Of a stretch of DNA of 64,000 bases, positions 32,342 to 45,220 are shown piece by piece. Source of the stretch: Dendrocalamus latiflorus. Lineage: Eukaryota; Streptophyta; Magnoliopsida; Poales; Poaceae. Under the pieces are notes generated by a model. It was not told where the DNA came from, searched no databases, and was given only the letters and a program-made list of their open reading frames with translations. Position numbers and translations under genes: made by a program. The stretch's first letter is position 1; each line of letters begins with the position of its first letter. Where the stretch lies: assembly GCA_017311315.1 (NCBI GenBank), contig CM029658.1:25220629-25284628 (forward strand), in the 5' to 3' direction.

Positions 32342-35300
32342 TGTAACATCCCAAAATTTGGCTTTCTGGAAAAATTTAAATTCAAATTAACTATTTTAAA
32401 GTAATTGGATTTTACTTGGCTTTTATTTGATTTTCTGGATTTTATTTCAAAATTTAAAGCAAGAAAATGTATTTTAAATATTTTATTAAAGCCAAAAAGG
32501 GAAAATTATATTTTTCCTAGCCTCTCCTAATTTCTAAATATTATTTTAGAATTTTCTCAAATTTAAAATCAATTTTCAAATTTAAAAAGTATTTTATAAA
32601 ATTATTAAATTCAAATCTGAATTTAAAAATATTTTTACTAAGTCTAAAATAATTCCAGGAATATTTTATGATTTTTCTGGAATTGTTAGACATTAAATAT
32701 TATTTTTCCAAGCTTTTATAAAGTTTCTAGTATTTGCTGAAATTTATTCCGCAAATAAAAATCAAATTAATCCTATTCCGCCACGTGTCGCTCTCAGATT
32801 AAATCCACCTCTCTCCACGTTTTAATCCTAGCCATCCACCACAACTTACCCCTTCATAAAATCTAAAGGCCATCATCCACTCACTTGCCACGTGTCAAGA
32901 ATCCAACAGCCCGTACCCCTTCACTATCTCTCACTCTCTATGACACATGGGACCCATATGTCATATCCTTCTTCAACCTCACCTTCTTCCTCCTCCCACT
33001 CTCTCTCTCCACCTCCATTAAACCGAAAATCAAGCTTTGATTTCGGCCGTTTTACTCGCTTTAATTCCCGAATAAAAAGTGGAAACGGATGCTCAATCAA
33101 TCCCCTCCATTCCTCCGGCCGTTTCCCCTCTTTTATTTCCCTTATTCGCGGTTTGCATTAACTCCGGCGAAGCTCCAAAAATCCGGCCACCCCTCCTCCC
33201 CTTGCCTATAAATACCGCCCTCCCCTCGCCCTCCTTCACCCCGCCTCCCACCGCCCTCCTCCTCTTCCCGGCCGTCTCCCGGCGCTCCACCGCCGCCTCC
33301 CGTCGCCTCTTCGCCGCCCCCAACCGGCCTCACCGCCGCCGCCTCCTAGCGCCGCCACCGGTCGCCCGCACCTCATCCGCCGCCGCCGGTGAGTGCCGCC
33401 GCCTCCCCTCACCCGCCGCCGCCGTTCGCCGCCCTCCCGCCGGCCGCCGGCCACGGCAAGGCCACCGGCCGGCCATCTCCCGAGCCGGCCATGCGCGTGC
33501 GCCCGCGTGGCCTCCACGTCGGCCGGCCTTGTCCGCGTGGCCACCCGCGTGGCCGCCACCTCGCGCCCGCGTGGCGCCATGTGGCCGGCGCGCCACGTCG
33601 GCAAGGCCCGTGGTCCGTGGATCCGGTCCACGGTAGACCGGACCCACCGGTCATTCAAATAATATTTCCCGCTCAGAAAATTCGAAATTTGATGACGTCA
33701 TAAATGGCATTTTCCAGTGCAAAAATAATTCCCGAAAGCCGGCTTTTTCCTTTTTCCCTCCTTTTAATCTTTCGGAAGCCATAACTTTCTCGTTTTAACT
33801 CCGTTTGAGCCCATTCAAATTTCTAAATTCATCAAAAATTCCAAACTATCCATTTCTTCCATCCTTTCAAATATTTAAAATTTATTTGATATTTCAAATA
33901 TTTAAATTTCAAATTCCAATACTTAGTTTAAATTCAAAGCCTCAGTTCCATTCCAAATTCTCTGTGCACTTTCAAAATTCAAATTCAAATCTTGCAAACT
34001 CTCCATAAAATTCATTTTATTTTCCTTGGTCCCAATATTGTCTTAGTAATTTCTTTTCCCAACCGATCTTCCAGATATTCGTTCTCCCTCGTGTGAACCC
34101 CAAATCCGCTGAATCTTTCTTCTAAATTCGTAAGAAATCATAAACTTCCTTCCAGTATATATATATTATATTTGAGATTTTATTTGTGTTTATTTGTTCG
34201 TTTGTTTTGTCGTTTCGCGCGTAGAACCCGACATTGCCGAAGATTTCGTCGAGTCGCAGCAAGAAGAACCAGTCAGCACTCAAGAAGGCAAGTCTCCTTT
34301 GATCATTTCGAACCTATGATTTTGAAATGTTTTAATTATTTCAAATTATGTGCATTGCTATTTATATAAAATATTAGTTCAAATCTTAAGGCATTAGTTA
34401 TATCCAACCTTGTTATGCCCTCATTTGAATTCGAATGCCATGTACCTTTGCAACCCTAGAAATTCCTTTGACTCACTAATGAGATTAATATATTAAATTG
34501 TTGGTATTAGAATGGTAGAACAATGCTTAGCCATGCTATTGAATACCTCACAAATCTTGCAAATGGGAAATTATGAATTATTGTAATACCCTTGTGTTTA
34601 CAAATTTAGTGGTAATTGGAGTTACCGCTGTTCTTTTAAAATAAACTAAAATGTGAAAATTGGTTTAGATTAGGGTGGATGGTTAGTTTGGATTGGTGCA
34701 GGAAGCACGAGATCTTGTAAAGTGTATGTTCCACCCTAGTCAATTAAGGACCGACGCTTGTGTTTGTCCAAACTGAGCATTAACCGTACAACCACAAGTC
34801 TATATGGGTACGACCTAGCTGACTAACTTACGATAGTCTAGTTTAGGTGCCACCAGTGGAAAGTGGATGCCAGGGATGGACTGGTTATTCACAGTGAGGG
34901 ACAGGGATTTACTGTACTCATATGGCGCAAGAGGGGGCTTCGGTTCGGGCGGTTAGCCTACCTGCGGTGAAACCTCAGCGGGTGGTATCTAGCTAGATTA
35001 GAGTAAGGTAAAAGCTTTGTGATATTTTATCTGGGTCTCATGCCAAAGGAAGCGTGTTGACTTTTAGGATAATTTATCTCTTGTGGGTAAAGTTGTACAA
35101 CCTCTGCAGAGTGTAAAACTATTCGAATAGCTGTGCCCACGGTCAAGGGCGGGTAAGGAATGCATGCACATGGTAGATTTCTGGTTTTGTTTTAAAATCA
35201 AAAGTTTTGTATTCCGAGAGTGGAGGGAACTCTTGGAAGGGAATCCTGGCGGTTGGAGCCAGAGAGGGTGGATGTAACCCGCAGTATTAAACTTGTTCAA

Positions 35301-35878
35301 GTTGTTGGCTAGTGTTGGTAGTTGGAACCTTCACTAGAAAGTTATTGATAGTTTCTGTTAAAACATTTACTTTATTAAATGGTTGCCTTCGAAAATAATT
35401 AGTAGTAATTGAAATTTTAAATATTGCTTTGTGCAAAAGAACCATATAGCCTTCCTTTGTCAAGCCTTGCATCTATGCATTTTTTCCAAGACTTGCGGAG
35501 TACTTTATGTACTCACATGCTGCACTTAAAATATACCTCAGAAGAACATGAAGCTCAAGAAGGTGTTTACGACTACTGCTTCGCTTGTGGCTGTGATGGA
35601 TTCTTCCCGGAGGACTAGGTCGCGCTTCCCCAGTCAACTGCCTGTGGCATTTTGATGGGTCTACTTTGAGTTTACTTTGCTTCCGCTGTGTTTTGATTGT
35701 GCGAGGTCTTGGAACCTCTAATGTAATAATGAGACCTGAGGGTCAATACTCTTTATAATTGTAATAAATGCGTTGTTGGTCATGAATCATTTCTGTTTAA
35801 CTGTGTGCACTAGCTTTGATCTGGGACTAGTGCAGTAATACACAGAGGGTCCGGGTTTGGAAATCCGGGGTCCCGACA
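32342..35878 (+). mobile_element. Solo LTR B (3537 bp)
   Basis: Runs TGTAACATCCCAAAATTTGG to GGGGTCCCGACA, with the perfect 5-bp duplication GACAT (32337-32341, 35879-35883). A TATA element at 33207-33214 (CCTATAAATACC) is followed by a 400-bp CCG/CCT-rich leader (33230-33640) that gives long but unspecific open frames. The conserved block TGTGCCCACGGTCA lies at about 35130. There is no coding domain, so it is a solo LTR of the same superfamily as A, C and D. Confidence 0.92.
33207..33214 (+). promoter_or_regulatory. TATA element of solo LTR B
   Basis: TATAAATA followed by a C-rich transcribed leader. Confidence 0.65.
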
Positions 35879-36620
35879 GACATGTAGGCCAGCCTAGCTC
35901 ACCCTCACCCTCTCGCGTGCCACCGACATGTGGGTCCAGCCCCACCTGTCAGCGTGCATTTTTCTTCTTCTTCCCATCCTTCTTCCTCACACGTGCGCCC
36001 AACCTCACCTTCTCCCCTAGTTTCATGTGCTAGAAGGCTCTACGCCTCGAGCCAAGCAAGCCACGGCATTGTCTCATCACCGCGAGGTAGTCCCATGAAC
36101 AGCTAGCCTCTCTCCATCTCTCATGCCCTCTCTCACTCAGTGCCCAAGGCCACTCATGGCACTCGAACTCACTCTCCCTCCTCCCCTCTATAAAAGACAT
36201 GGCCACTCATGTCACCAAATGCGCCTCACCTCACTCTTCCTCTTCCCCAAACTCTCCCCCTCTCTTCGCCTCTGGTTGAAGCCAATCATGCCTCAGTCTT
36301 CAACTCTGGCTGCCGGTTTTCATCGTCAAATTACTCCTCTCCGGTAAATCCATGCGTGATGTTGTCATGCTTTCTAAGTTTGCATCATCTCCACCTACCG
36401 TGTGCTCACCCTCTTGTCCTCATTTGCCCCTAAAAACGCTGAACCCAAGACCCGCACCATGTGTCTACTCGCCATCAACACCACCACCGTTGATCTCCCC
36501 CTCCGCGTCGTCCTCTAGTGGGTCCTCTCGTTCCCATGATATTCCATGTAAATCTAATGAATTCGTAAGAGACAGCATAAAGAGGAAAATAGTCGCATGC
36601 GATTTTGACCGGTAGAACTA

Positions 36621-37025
36621 AATTCAATACAATTTTTACTATATTCTTTTTGTTGACCCCACCTTGAAAAACGCACTATTTGAAAGCTAGTTACTGTAAC
36701 ATAAGCTATAAGCCACAAACAATAAGTGAAAAATAAGGCACCCTTAAACCATGACTCATTGACATACGGACCCCACATCGCTTGACCTGCTTCATAGACC
36801 CATCCTATGGACCACTATCACTGATCAGTAGGTCCCACCACTCCGTAAATAGCCGCACGAACCTAGTCTATATGGGCTGTGACCCCACCTATCAGCTGCA
36901 CCCTTTTTCCCGAATTAAAATAAACGAAAAATAAAAAAACGCTGGACCCCACCTATAAGCCCCGCAATGATATCCTTAAGGAAAATAATTAGAAAATAAA
37001 ATAGAACCGTCGGCCGACCCACCTG
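36621..37025. other. Unassigned sequence between LTR F and the 180-bp repeat
   Basis: AT-rich sequence followed by several GGACCCCACCT-like phrases (36650, 36765, 36890, 36945). No frame or terminal signature is convincing. Confidence 0.4.
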
Positions 37026-37482
37026 ACCAGTCATCCAAGTGGTAAATCCAACCAAAGTGATAGCTCTAATGTAATGGATGCTTGAAGCACTGTTTTATTA
37101 TTGCAGTCCATAACAGACAAGTTTTTTTAATCTGTAACAAACAAGAATTCCGCATATTTTGTCTCCATGTGATGTGCATCATATTTGCAGTTTATTTTAT
37201 GACATTATCCTGCTGCTAATAGCTCAAATTGACCTTAATTTCATCAATTATACATAAACTTGCCCTTATTTTGCTACAGTTTACAGTGTTCGCATTATCC
37301 TTGCAGATCGGCGCGAAATAGGCGCAAACTCCACAGATATCAGCATGGATGAGCTAGGGTTGCAAAACATAAAAATGGGAAGGACTAAAGTGCAAAGAAG
37401 CCTCACAGCAAAACTCCCAGCAGCCAGCAAACCCTAATGCGTGCGCCTCCACTGGAAACCCTAGATGCATTAGCGCCGCACC

Positions 37483-37490
37483 TATATAAG
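37483..37490 (+). promoter_or_regulatory. TATA element of solo LTR J
   Basis: CCTATATAAGCC, followed within 60 bp by GGAACCCTAGCC and a C/T-rich leader. Confidence 0.6.
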
Positions 37491-38859
37491 CCAGCAGCAA
37501 AGGGGGGAGCCAGGAGGAGAGGAACCCTAGCCGCATTTTGCCCCTTTGGCCGAACCCATTCACCCGGTCGTTTCATTCTCCCGCACAACCAGCCGCCATC
37601 CATCCTCTAGCACCTCCAAGAACCAGCCGCACGGCTCCATCTTCTCCACAGCCTCCACAATCTCCACATCTCCACCGAACCCCAGCCGCCCCACTCATCC
37701 CTCTCCATCGCCACCCATCCTCCTCGCGACTCCACCACCCAGCAGCCCCAATCCATCTCCTCCAAAGCCGCTCACCACCACATCTCCTCAAGCCGCCACC
37801 AGAACCCAAGCTCTCACGATCTCCCACAACCGGCAGCCCTACTCCTTTCCTCACCGAGCAGCACCACCGATCTCACCTCTCCAAGACCCAAAAACTCAGA
37901 ATGGAGCCGGTCATCCCCACATCCAGAAAACCCTAGCCACATTCCCCGAATACTCGATCCTTCTTCGGGTGGATCTGCCGCTGCTGACTTGCGTCCCCTT
38001 CATCAGTCCTTCCCACGGCCAGATCTGCATCTTCTTCGTCGGATCTACTTCCTTTGCACTGGATCTGCATCCTCTACAGCTGGCCGGCGTGGATCTGCCT
38101 CATCTGCTGCCTGCTACCTCTACTGGTTCTTCCCCAGCGTGGATCTGCTTCCCTACTGCCTGCATCCCCTACGGTTCCTGCTTCAGATCAGCTTCACCTT
38201 CCTGCATCCACTACAGAGCCTCTTCAACAGCCGAACTGCACATTTTCTGGGTTGTATTGTCTCAGATCTCTTTCCCAGTACTGTTAATGCTTTCCTGTGA
38301 TGCTTGTATGATCAGATCGGTGATGTGCACATGATTTATTTTGTGGATCTGGTTACTAGGTTATGCTTGTCTGGTTCATGCTTTCCTTAAGATACTTATG
38401 CGTGGATCTTTGATATGCATGTATTTTCTGTGTGGATCTGGGTACTTTGAATGCTTTTGCATGTTCTTGCTTTTATGAGATTGTTTGTATGGATGCTATT
38501 CTCTAGTGTAGATTTAAGCTTTTACTTGATGTTCTGTTAGATTTACTTTAGTTCATTATTCTGCTAGTAGTCTGAATATCTTGCCATGATGTTGGTGTTA
38601 TTTTCTGTCGTTCTAGATCCAATGTTTCTGTTAGGGTTTCTTTAAATAGTGCTAGTTGATCTGTAAGTTTTGTTAGCAGAAAAGAGATAAAAAAATAGTA
38701 ATAGTCTAGATCTGTTATTTCTGCTTTTAATTTCAGTTTTAGATAAATCTGCTTGTTCTCTGTAGTAGCTTGGTTTGTCTATTAGATGCATGTTTAGGGA
38801 TACTGCTTTTCTGTGCTTATTCTGTTGATTGCAGTGAAGTATGGGTATAGCAGTAGCAT

Positions 38860-39715
38860 CTTCCCTCCTCCTACTTTGCTCTTCCCAACGTCTTCCTTCC
38901 CCCTAGATCTACTTCCTTTTCCCTGCTGCTCTCTTCCTTCCTTCCTCTGCTTCTCCCCCTATTCCCTTCAGTTCCTTCCTCAACCCCTTCCTTCTGTCTT
39001 TCTGTGGTTCGAGTTCTCCAGTTCCCTCTGTTCTTATCTCTCTTCCTGCTAGGTTCTAGTATTCTTCTCTTCCCCCGTTCTTCCTTTACTTTCCCTCTTT
39101 TCTCCAGGTTCAGTAGTTCTTTAGGAAGTAGTCGGTAGTTCAGTTTGATTGCAAATCTGTACGCTCCGAAGTTATCTTCTTGTCTGTCCCCTCTATTTCC
39201 ACTTAGATCTTCATTCTTTATCTTTCTAGCTTATCCCTCTCTCGCCCCTCCTGTCTATCTTAGCGCTTGGTTTCTTCACGTCTTCCCTCTGTGCTCTTTT
39301 CTTTTCTCTAAGTCCTCTCCTTCTTCCCTTTAGTTCTTTTCCCAGCCTTCTCAGCGCTCCTCCACCTTTCTATAGGTAGAGTTTGGTCCTTAGTCTCCTC
39401 TCTTCATTTCCCCCTTGCTCTTTCCGATTCTTAGTTTCCTTTCCTTCTGTAGACCTTGCTTTCTTTCTTCTCTTCTCTTCTCTAGTCTCTATTCTCACCT
39501 CAAGTCTTTCTCTAGCAGTCAATCTCTCCGCTGGTCTTCTAATTCTAGCATTCTCTTATCTTTGCTCTCTTTCTTTTCCCTTCTCCCTCATCTGCTAGTT
39601 CCAGCCTTGTCTTAGCCCTATTCTCTCTTCTGCTCTAACTCTATCTCTCTTTCCCCTTAGCTCTTCCTTTCTCTTCCTTTCTCTCTTTTGCAGTTCTTTT
39701 CTGCCCTTTAGTTGT
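38860..39715 (+). repeat. 0.85-kb pyrimidine-rich tract in LTR J
   Basis: About 850 bases dominated by C and T on the plus strand (CTTCC, TCTCT, TTCCCTC phrases without a fixed period), interrupted by a few GGTTC/TAG words. It lies in the 3' half of the LTR, well downstream of the TATA element, and thus in the predicted RNA. Confidence 0.85.
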
Positions 39716-40075
39716 TTAGGATCTGCAGTTAGTGTCCATCTCCCTGTTCTTGCGATTTAGCTTTGGTTAAGTGTCGTACCACCGGTACTCTAGTCCCTGT
39801 GGAGAACACGACACTCGCCGCTATCTTAGCGGCAGCCCGTTCACTTGCGGGTGTGCTATTTCGCACGATCACCATGTAGTCTAAGACAGAAAGGGACAAA
39901 GAAAATGACCAGCCATCCAAGTGATAAATCCAACCAAAGTGATAACTCTAATTTAATGTATGTTTGAAGCATTGTTTTATTATTGCAGTCCATAACAAAC
40001 AAGTTTTTTTAATCCGTAACAAACAAGGATTCCTCATGTTTTGTCTCCATGTAGTCTAACACATACAAAGGGGCA

Positions 40076-40479
40076 AAGAAACTGACCAGCCTCTGTACAG
40101 ACTGTATGTGCATGTGTACGTACCAGGGAAGGTCGGTGACAATTGTTTTCTTTCCTTCTCTGCAGTTTTGATACTAACATTCAACTGACTACTTTGACCA
40201 AGTTAGATTCTTGGGCACACATGAACATTTTCGTGTAACCCTGTTAAAATTTATACTTCAATGATCGATGTCTATAAAACAGAACTTTCTTTGTTTCAAG
40301 GTAAAAAGAACATTAATCATGAAGTTTTCACATATAAATTCAAGCCCAAAGCGAAATGGACTTTCGAGACTACGAAAGAATTTTAATCTTGATTTTTTTT
40401 CTAGATAACTGCGGTTTAACGGTAAGAAAATATTGTGACCCATAAATTTTGGAACTCACAAAAAAATGTTTTGGAATTC
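40076..40479 (+). repeat. Sequence shared with 55800-56225 (tail of the repeat element)
   Basis: The block from GAAACTGACCAGCCTCTGTA to TTTTGGAACTCACAAAAAAA is present in both places with substitutions and a roughly 40-bp insertion at 56093. Homology stops at about 40470/56225. No coding function is recognised. Confidence 0.8.
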
Positions 40480-41000
40480 AACAAGTATACAAATTCAACA
40501 ACGTTTAACTTAGCTAGCTACGAGTAACTATATCAACCCCTCTTGCCCATATCTGCATGCAGCAATGTAGCTGACGAGGTGGCCAAAAGTAACCTATGTG
40601 CACGTACAAAATGCTTGTGGTTAACCACATGCATGTGTGCATCTGGCTAATAGAGGGAGATCTTTTATATTTCAATCAGTTCTCTTATGCAGGCAGTAAA
40701 GCTCCATCGCGGGAAGTCCCTCTGCGGACCAGTCCATCTAAACACGAATCCCTTCGTCTGCCTCGCAGATCGACCAGCCGATCATGCCAAATACTTTCAA
40801 TATCAGCAATAGCGGGAAACGAAAAACTGAAACGAAACAACATATCAAGTGGGGAGCTCAGGATATGCTCACCAGGATTCTGATTACCGGCCAAAAATCA
40901 GCCGATTTTTGGAAATATCGGGTTTACCGGTGATCCCCGGTTAGAGTACAAAACGGTCTCAAATATTTCAGCTAAATTTGAATTTGCACTGATTTACGTC
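40480..41000 (+). repeat. P-Q duplicated segment, copy 1
   Basis: P (40480-40712) contains CACATGCATGTGTGCATCTGG and ends TTATGCAGGCAGTAAAGCTCC, which looks like a 3' splice site followed by an exon. Q (about 40770-41000) contains GATCATGCCAAATA, CACCAGGATTCTGATTACCG and GATCCCCGGTTAGAGTACAA. P recurs at 41398-41620 and 58236-58362, Q at 59734-59945. It may derive from a host gene with introns, but I cannot name the gene. Confidence 0.65.
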
Positions 41001-41397
41001 AAGTTGTACCGATTTACATCGATTTTCTTGAAATTTTCAGCCGAAAAACTCTTATGTTTTCTGATTTTCGGCTTAATTTTTTAATTCAATTTTTTATATG
41101 AAAAATTTGGGCCAAAAACCTCATATATTTTCAGATTTTCAGTGAAATCAGTCTAACGAGACCCCTGGTAAAATTTTCAAACCGGTTTTCAAGACCCTCA
41201 TGCCCACAAGCAATCGACTAGGATTCACGACTTAGTTCTTCGACTTTCGATCGTACCCATGCATATGTGCATAATTTGTTAATTCTTGAACAATGAACTT
41301 ATTGCTCCTGTTTAGTTATTTTTCTTAATAATAAATGTCTCCGTACGATTGTGTGTCAAATGTAGTACTTCATGCTTTAATGTTTCTTGTGAACACT
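41001..41397. other. AT-rich unassigned stretch
   Basis: Several phrases related to each other (GATTTTCGGC, CGATTTACATCGATTTTC, TCAGATTTTCAG) suggest degraded short repeats. No gene seen. Confidence 0.4.
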
Positions 41398-41620
41398 AAA
41401 CAAGTATACAAATTCAACAAAGTTTACCCGCGCTTGCTCACATATGCATGCAACATTGTAGCTGATGAGGTGGCCAAAACTAACCTATGTGCGCATACAA
41501 ACGTTTGTGGTTAACAGTATGCATTGTGTGCATCTGGCTTATAGAGAGATATCCTTTATATTTCATTCAATTTTCTCTTATGCAGGGAGTAGAGCTCTAT
41601 CGCGGGAAAGCCCTGAGTCC
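41398..41620 (+). repeat. P segment, copy 2
   Basis: Repeats 40480-40712 from CAAGTATACAAATTCAACAA to CTCTTATGCAGGGAGTAGAG, with the same exon-like junction followed by CTCTATCGCGGGAA. Downstream (41623-41720) a short frame is open without known homology. Confidence 0.75.
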
Positions 41621-41953
41621 ACAAGAACTGAACGTGGACGCGTTGTTCCACATGTTAACTGTACCGGTCTCCACAACCACTTGCTCAAGTCTAAAACATG
41701 TTTTCCATTTTATTTCCTAGCCAAAATACAGAGGTGTCTCCTCTGGTCTATTTCTTGAGTATTCTCCTATTTTTTAAAATATTCGACCAATTTCCAACAT
41801 AGCACATCTAGTACCATTATGAGCATGACTAAGCACCAACTACTTTGTTTACTCTACAAATTTCATGTTTTATCAATAGTTGACATTAATACGAAGGTGA
41901 CAACAGCATGGGTAACAATTTATCAAGGTGAAATCAATGCAACAATTGGGTAT
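41621..41953. other. Unassigned flank of LTR D
   Basis: No feature beyond the continuation of the exon-like frame to about 41720; the rest is AT-rich. Confidence 0.4.
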
Positions 41954-44900
41954 TGTTAGACCACAGAGCGTTGACTTTGGGTCCTCTTAATAAATCGCAC
42001 TAGTCTAGGATCAGCTAGTGCACACATTGGTAACAAGGATACATATCAAGCACAAATGACAAACTTTATTAAGTAAAAAGGGTACAAGCCTTATTGCCAA
42101 GTTTACATCATCCAAGCTCATTGGCAAAATAGTAACAAAAGTAAAAGCGGAAAACAATAAGTTAAAGGATGAAGCCCAATCCTGCCCATAGCCAAATGAC
42201 AGTAAGACGCGGCCTACTCGTCCTGGTCCTCACCGTAGTCAAAGTCGTCCTCCTCTGAGCAACAGATTTAGTAAGGGTGAGCACATAAATGTACCCGCAA
42301 GTTACACAGGAAATGCAATATTAATGAAAGGCTGACAAGTGAAGGCATATAGGGTTAATTGAGTATAAAACAACATTTAATGATTTATAGTAATTAGATA
42401 GAAATTATTGAATTTAATACTGTAAGTAAAAGACAATAAGTTAACAAATAATATTGTTAGCATAGGCACCGAGCTGGTGCTGACCTAACAATAGGTATCC
42501 CACTCGGACCATCTTTTCTTCAAAAGATACGTCATTTCCTACCAAAACTAGATTCATGAAAACCAAGTCTAATCCATAAAAAACTTTACTCAGCACTCCC
42601 ATGATTGTGGGCACGGCTATCCAGCATAGATTATACACTCTGTAGAGGTTGTACAACTTTACCCATTAGATATGAATAACTCATGTTGTCGGGCACTACA
42701 CGCTTCCGTAGGCATGCGACTAAGTGATCATAATAAGACCTTTATAAAGCTAAGTTATCAACCTAGCCACACCTCCACTAAGGTTTCACCCTAAAAAGGA
42801 ATCCACCAGATCGGGGCCCCTTCTTGTGCCATGTAAGACTTCCCATGGCCTATGCCACACACACATTTAGCCTATAGCGAGATTCAAGTTGGGACCCATA
42901 AATTAGTTAGCCAGGGTTATCACATATCAGCCTTGTGGTAGTATGATAGGGATTTGTAGCAGTAGTTCACAGATCGATCCTTTATTGACATAGGCAATAA
43001 CCACTTACCCTTGTGCTGAGCATCCATGTTGAGCCGCCGAGCAACAATGTATGCTAGTAAGCACCCACCACCTAACCATTTGCCAAAGTCTAAACTAGGT
43101 TTTACATTTTATTTTGAAATATTTCACAGACTTTCTTGACTCACCGATGTCAAGAATACATTTAAAAAGCTTACCATTTTATGTGAAAAACTTATCCTAA
43201 ACCTAAAATTATGTCTATGCAGGACTAAGCATTTGCTATTTAAATTCTCTAGCCAAACTATTATACTAACTAGAGTTTTATTCTGGGGTGACAAGATATT
43301 CGGAAATTTAATGTCAATGCAGGAATTAACAAGTAGGCACTAACTAAATTTAAAATTGAATTAAAATACAATGACTAAAATTAAGCCTGCAATATATTTT
43401 AAAACAAGATAATTTTATTTGTAAAGTGGGTTCAATATGGTTAAGGTGTGTAACTTGCCTTGCTCTGCAGTTTGATGCGAATCGTCGAAGTAGAACTCTG
43501 CAGTTTGATCGCCGTCGACACGTGAAAATAACCCACCAAATTCAAATAAAATTCAAATGAGCTCCAAAATTTGAAACAAAAAATTACAAATTTGGAAAGA
43601 TCTTGATTTTAGACAAATTTAGAAATTTGAATGGGCTCAATCGGAGTTAGGATGAAGGAGAACGGGCTTAATCAGAGTTAGAATGAAGGACAATGGGCTT
43701 CGAGAAGTTTAAAATCTAAGAAAAAGGAAACATTGGGATTTATAGAATTTTTTTATAAAGGAAAAGACATTTATGGCGCCACCAAGTGATTTTGATTTTC
43801 GGTCAAATTAAATTTCTAAAGGAAAATTCAATTTTATGATGTGATGCTGATATCAACCCTACACATGGCAGCTGACATGGCACGATTTGCTGACGTGGCT
43901 AACACATGGCACTGATGTGGCCTGGGGTTGCTCTCTAATGATGAGGCAGGCCACGTGGCACCACATGGCGTCCATGTGGATAGGTGTACTGATGTGGCAA
44001 GCTACATGGCTACCACATGTGCCAAAAGGCTAACGTGGCTAATGATGGGGCAAGCGGGGCTGGTGTGGCGTCTGTGCTGGCCATGTGGCGGCCCTACGTG
44101 GTGTGCCATGTAGGCATGCAGTATGAGGTGGCGTTGCTAGTCATTGATGCGCACGGGAACCGAGGGTCATTGGTGTTCTCCTGCACAGGAGCGAGCAGTG
44201 TTCTCATGGGTGGCGGCGGTCGGTGTTGTGTGCAAATGAGAGAGGGAATCAAGGGGCTTATTTTGGTATGCGGGGTGCTCACTGAGGTGGATCGGAAGGT
44301 GGTCGGCGACATGAGAGAGATAGTGGCAGTGCATTGCTCCAGTGCGGACGGCGTTCCGATGATTAACAGGGACGGCGGAGTAGCGGGCGAGGTACACCGT
44401 AGGGTGGTGAAGCTCACATAGCTCATGGATGGAGTCCTCGGGACCTAGGATGACCGAAATTGCTTGCCGTGGCTTGGCCAGTGCACGGAAGAAGAGGGTT
44501 ACGATGCAGGGAGACCTCGGGCATGGGTAGGGAGAAAAGGAGGAGGAGCGATATGGAGTGAGAGGAGGTGGTGCCGAGGAGTGCCTTTTATAGGCCCAGG
44601 GGGAGGCATAGAGCAGCAATTACTCACCGTGAATGATGGCAGTTGGATCTCGGTCGGGGAAGAAAAGGAAGGAAGGGGGACGAAAGGAAAAAAGGTGCAG
44701 AGATTAGGGGATTGAAATCCCACACGGCATGCAGCTGTTGGAGGAGAAGGGGAAGTTGGTGGTCAAAAAGGAAAGAGGGGAGGAGGAAGAAGGAAAGGGG
44801 GCACGGTGCAATAGGGATGACAGGCGGGACCCGCGTGCCAGCGGGAAAGGTGGCGGGGACGCCGACGGGTGGGCCAATGCAAGATGTGGCACCATCTGGG

Positions 44901-45220
44901 CCGTCCATGCGTCAGTCCCAAAGGGATGGAAGGGTTTTGGGTTTTTTAATTTTTATTTTTGAATTATCGAAAACCTGAGAAATCAAATAAATGCTTAGAA
45001 AATAGCAGAAAAATCCAAATAAATCTAAGAAAATTCCTATAAATTCTAGAAAATGCAAGAAACCCAAATAAAATAAAATTTACTTGATTTGATGACAATT
45101 ACACACATAAATTATTAACTGTTTCTCTAGGCTTAATTAAAGGATTTAAGAAAAAGTTAAATTAATTCCAAGGAAAATCTAATTAAATAAATAAATAAGC
45201 CAAAATTTTGGGTTGTCATA
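41954..45220 (-). mobile_element. Solo LTR D (3267 bp), older copy
   Basis: Plus strand starts TGTTAGACCACAGAG and ends GGTTGTCATA; flanks are GGTAT (41949-41953) and GGTGT (45221-45225), a 4-of-5 target duplication. On the minus strand it begins TATGACAACCC, which aligns with TGTAACATCCC of A-C with three changes. Internal landmarks match: AGCCGTGCCCACAATCAT near 42600 is the shared block, a TATA element lies at 44586-44592, and the leader (43930-44580) is GC-rich. The mutated ends and duplication suggest that it is older than A and B. Confidence 0.75.
44586..44592 (-). promoter_or_regulatory. TATA element of LTR D
   Basis: Minus strand GGCCTATAAAAGGCAC. Confidence 0.6.

Larger units (their letters stand above)
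31951..36620 (+). mobile_element. LTR F, degraded, interrupted by solo LTR B
   Basis: Starts TGTAATAGCCCAATTTCGG at 31951, a variant of the TGTAACATCC start of LTRs A-C. After the insertion of B (32342-35878) it continues at 35884, with a TATA element CTCTATAAAAGAC (36189-36195) and a C/T-rich leader. The end is not recognisable; the sequence loses its LTR character near 36620, so the element is probably truncated. Without B about 1.1 kb remain. Confidence 0.6.
37170..39871 (+). mobile_element. Solo LTR J (2702 bp)
   Basis: Runs TGATGTGCATCATATTTGC to TTCGCACGATCA, flanked by the perfect 5-bp duplication CCATG (37165-37169, 39872-39876) within a repeat unit whose unbroken form is present at 40045-40060, so the insertion point is certain. 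A TATA element lies at 37483-37490. Its last 120 bp (CCCTGTGGAGAACACGACAC, then a GCGGGTGTGC block) resemble the 3' ends of grass Athila/Tat-type LTRs; that assignment is tentative. The stretch 38860-39715 is an almost pure pyrimidine tract. A 262-codon frame at 37546-38334 lies in the leader and shows only Ser/Pro-rich low complexity. Confidence 0.9.
37026..40075 (+). repeat. 180-bp repeat array, left copy, split by solo LTR J
   Basis: About two units of the repeat that forms the larger array at 55077-55800: GACCAGCCATCCAAGTGG, CAACCAAAGTGATAGCTC, TTATTATTGCAGTCCATAAC, CATGTTTTGTCTCCATG. The first unit (37026-37169) is cut after CCATG by solo LTR J; the second resumes at 39877. The order of what follows (40076-40470) is the same as after the right-hand array. 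Confidence 0.85.

Noticed and set aside
33079..33700. Overlapping long frames on both strands
   Set aside because: CCG-rich leader of solo LTR B; Ala/Pro/Arg low complexity without a domain.
37546..38334. 262-codon frame with a plausible start after a TATA element
   Set aside because: It lies wholly inside solo LTR J, begins with Ser/Pro-rich low complexity and has no recognisable domain. A leader peptide cannot be excluded but is not supported.
44017..44421. 134-codon plus-strand frame
   Set aside because: Inside the leader region of solo LTR D, antisense to its promoter, no domain.
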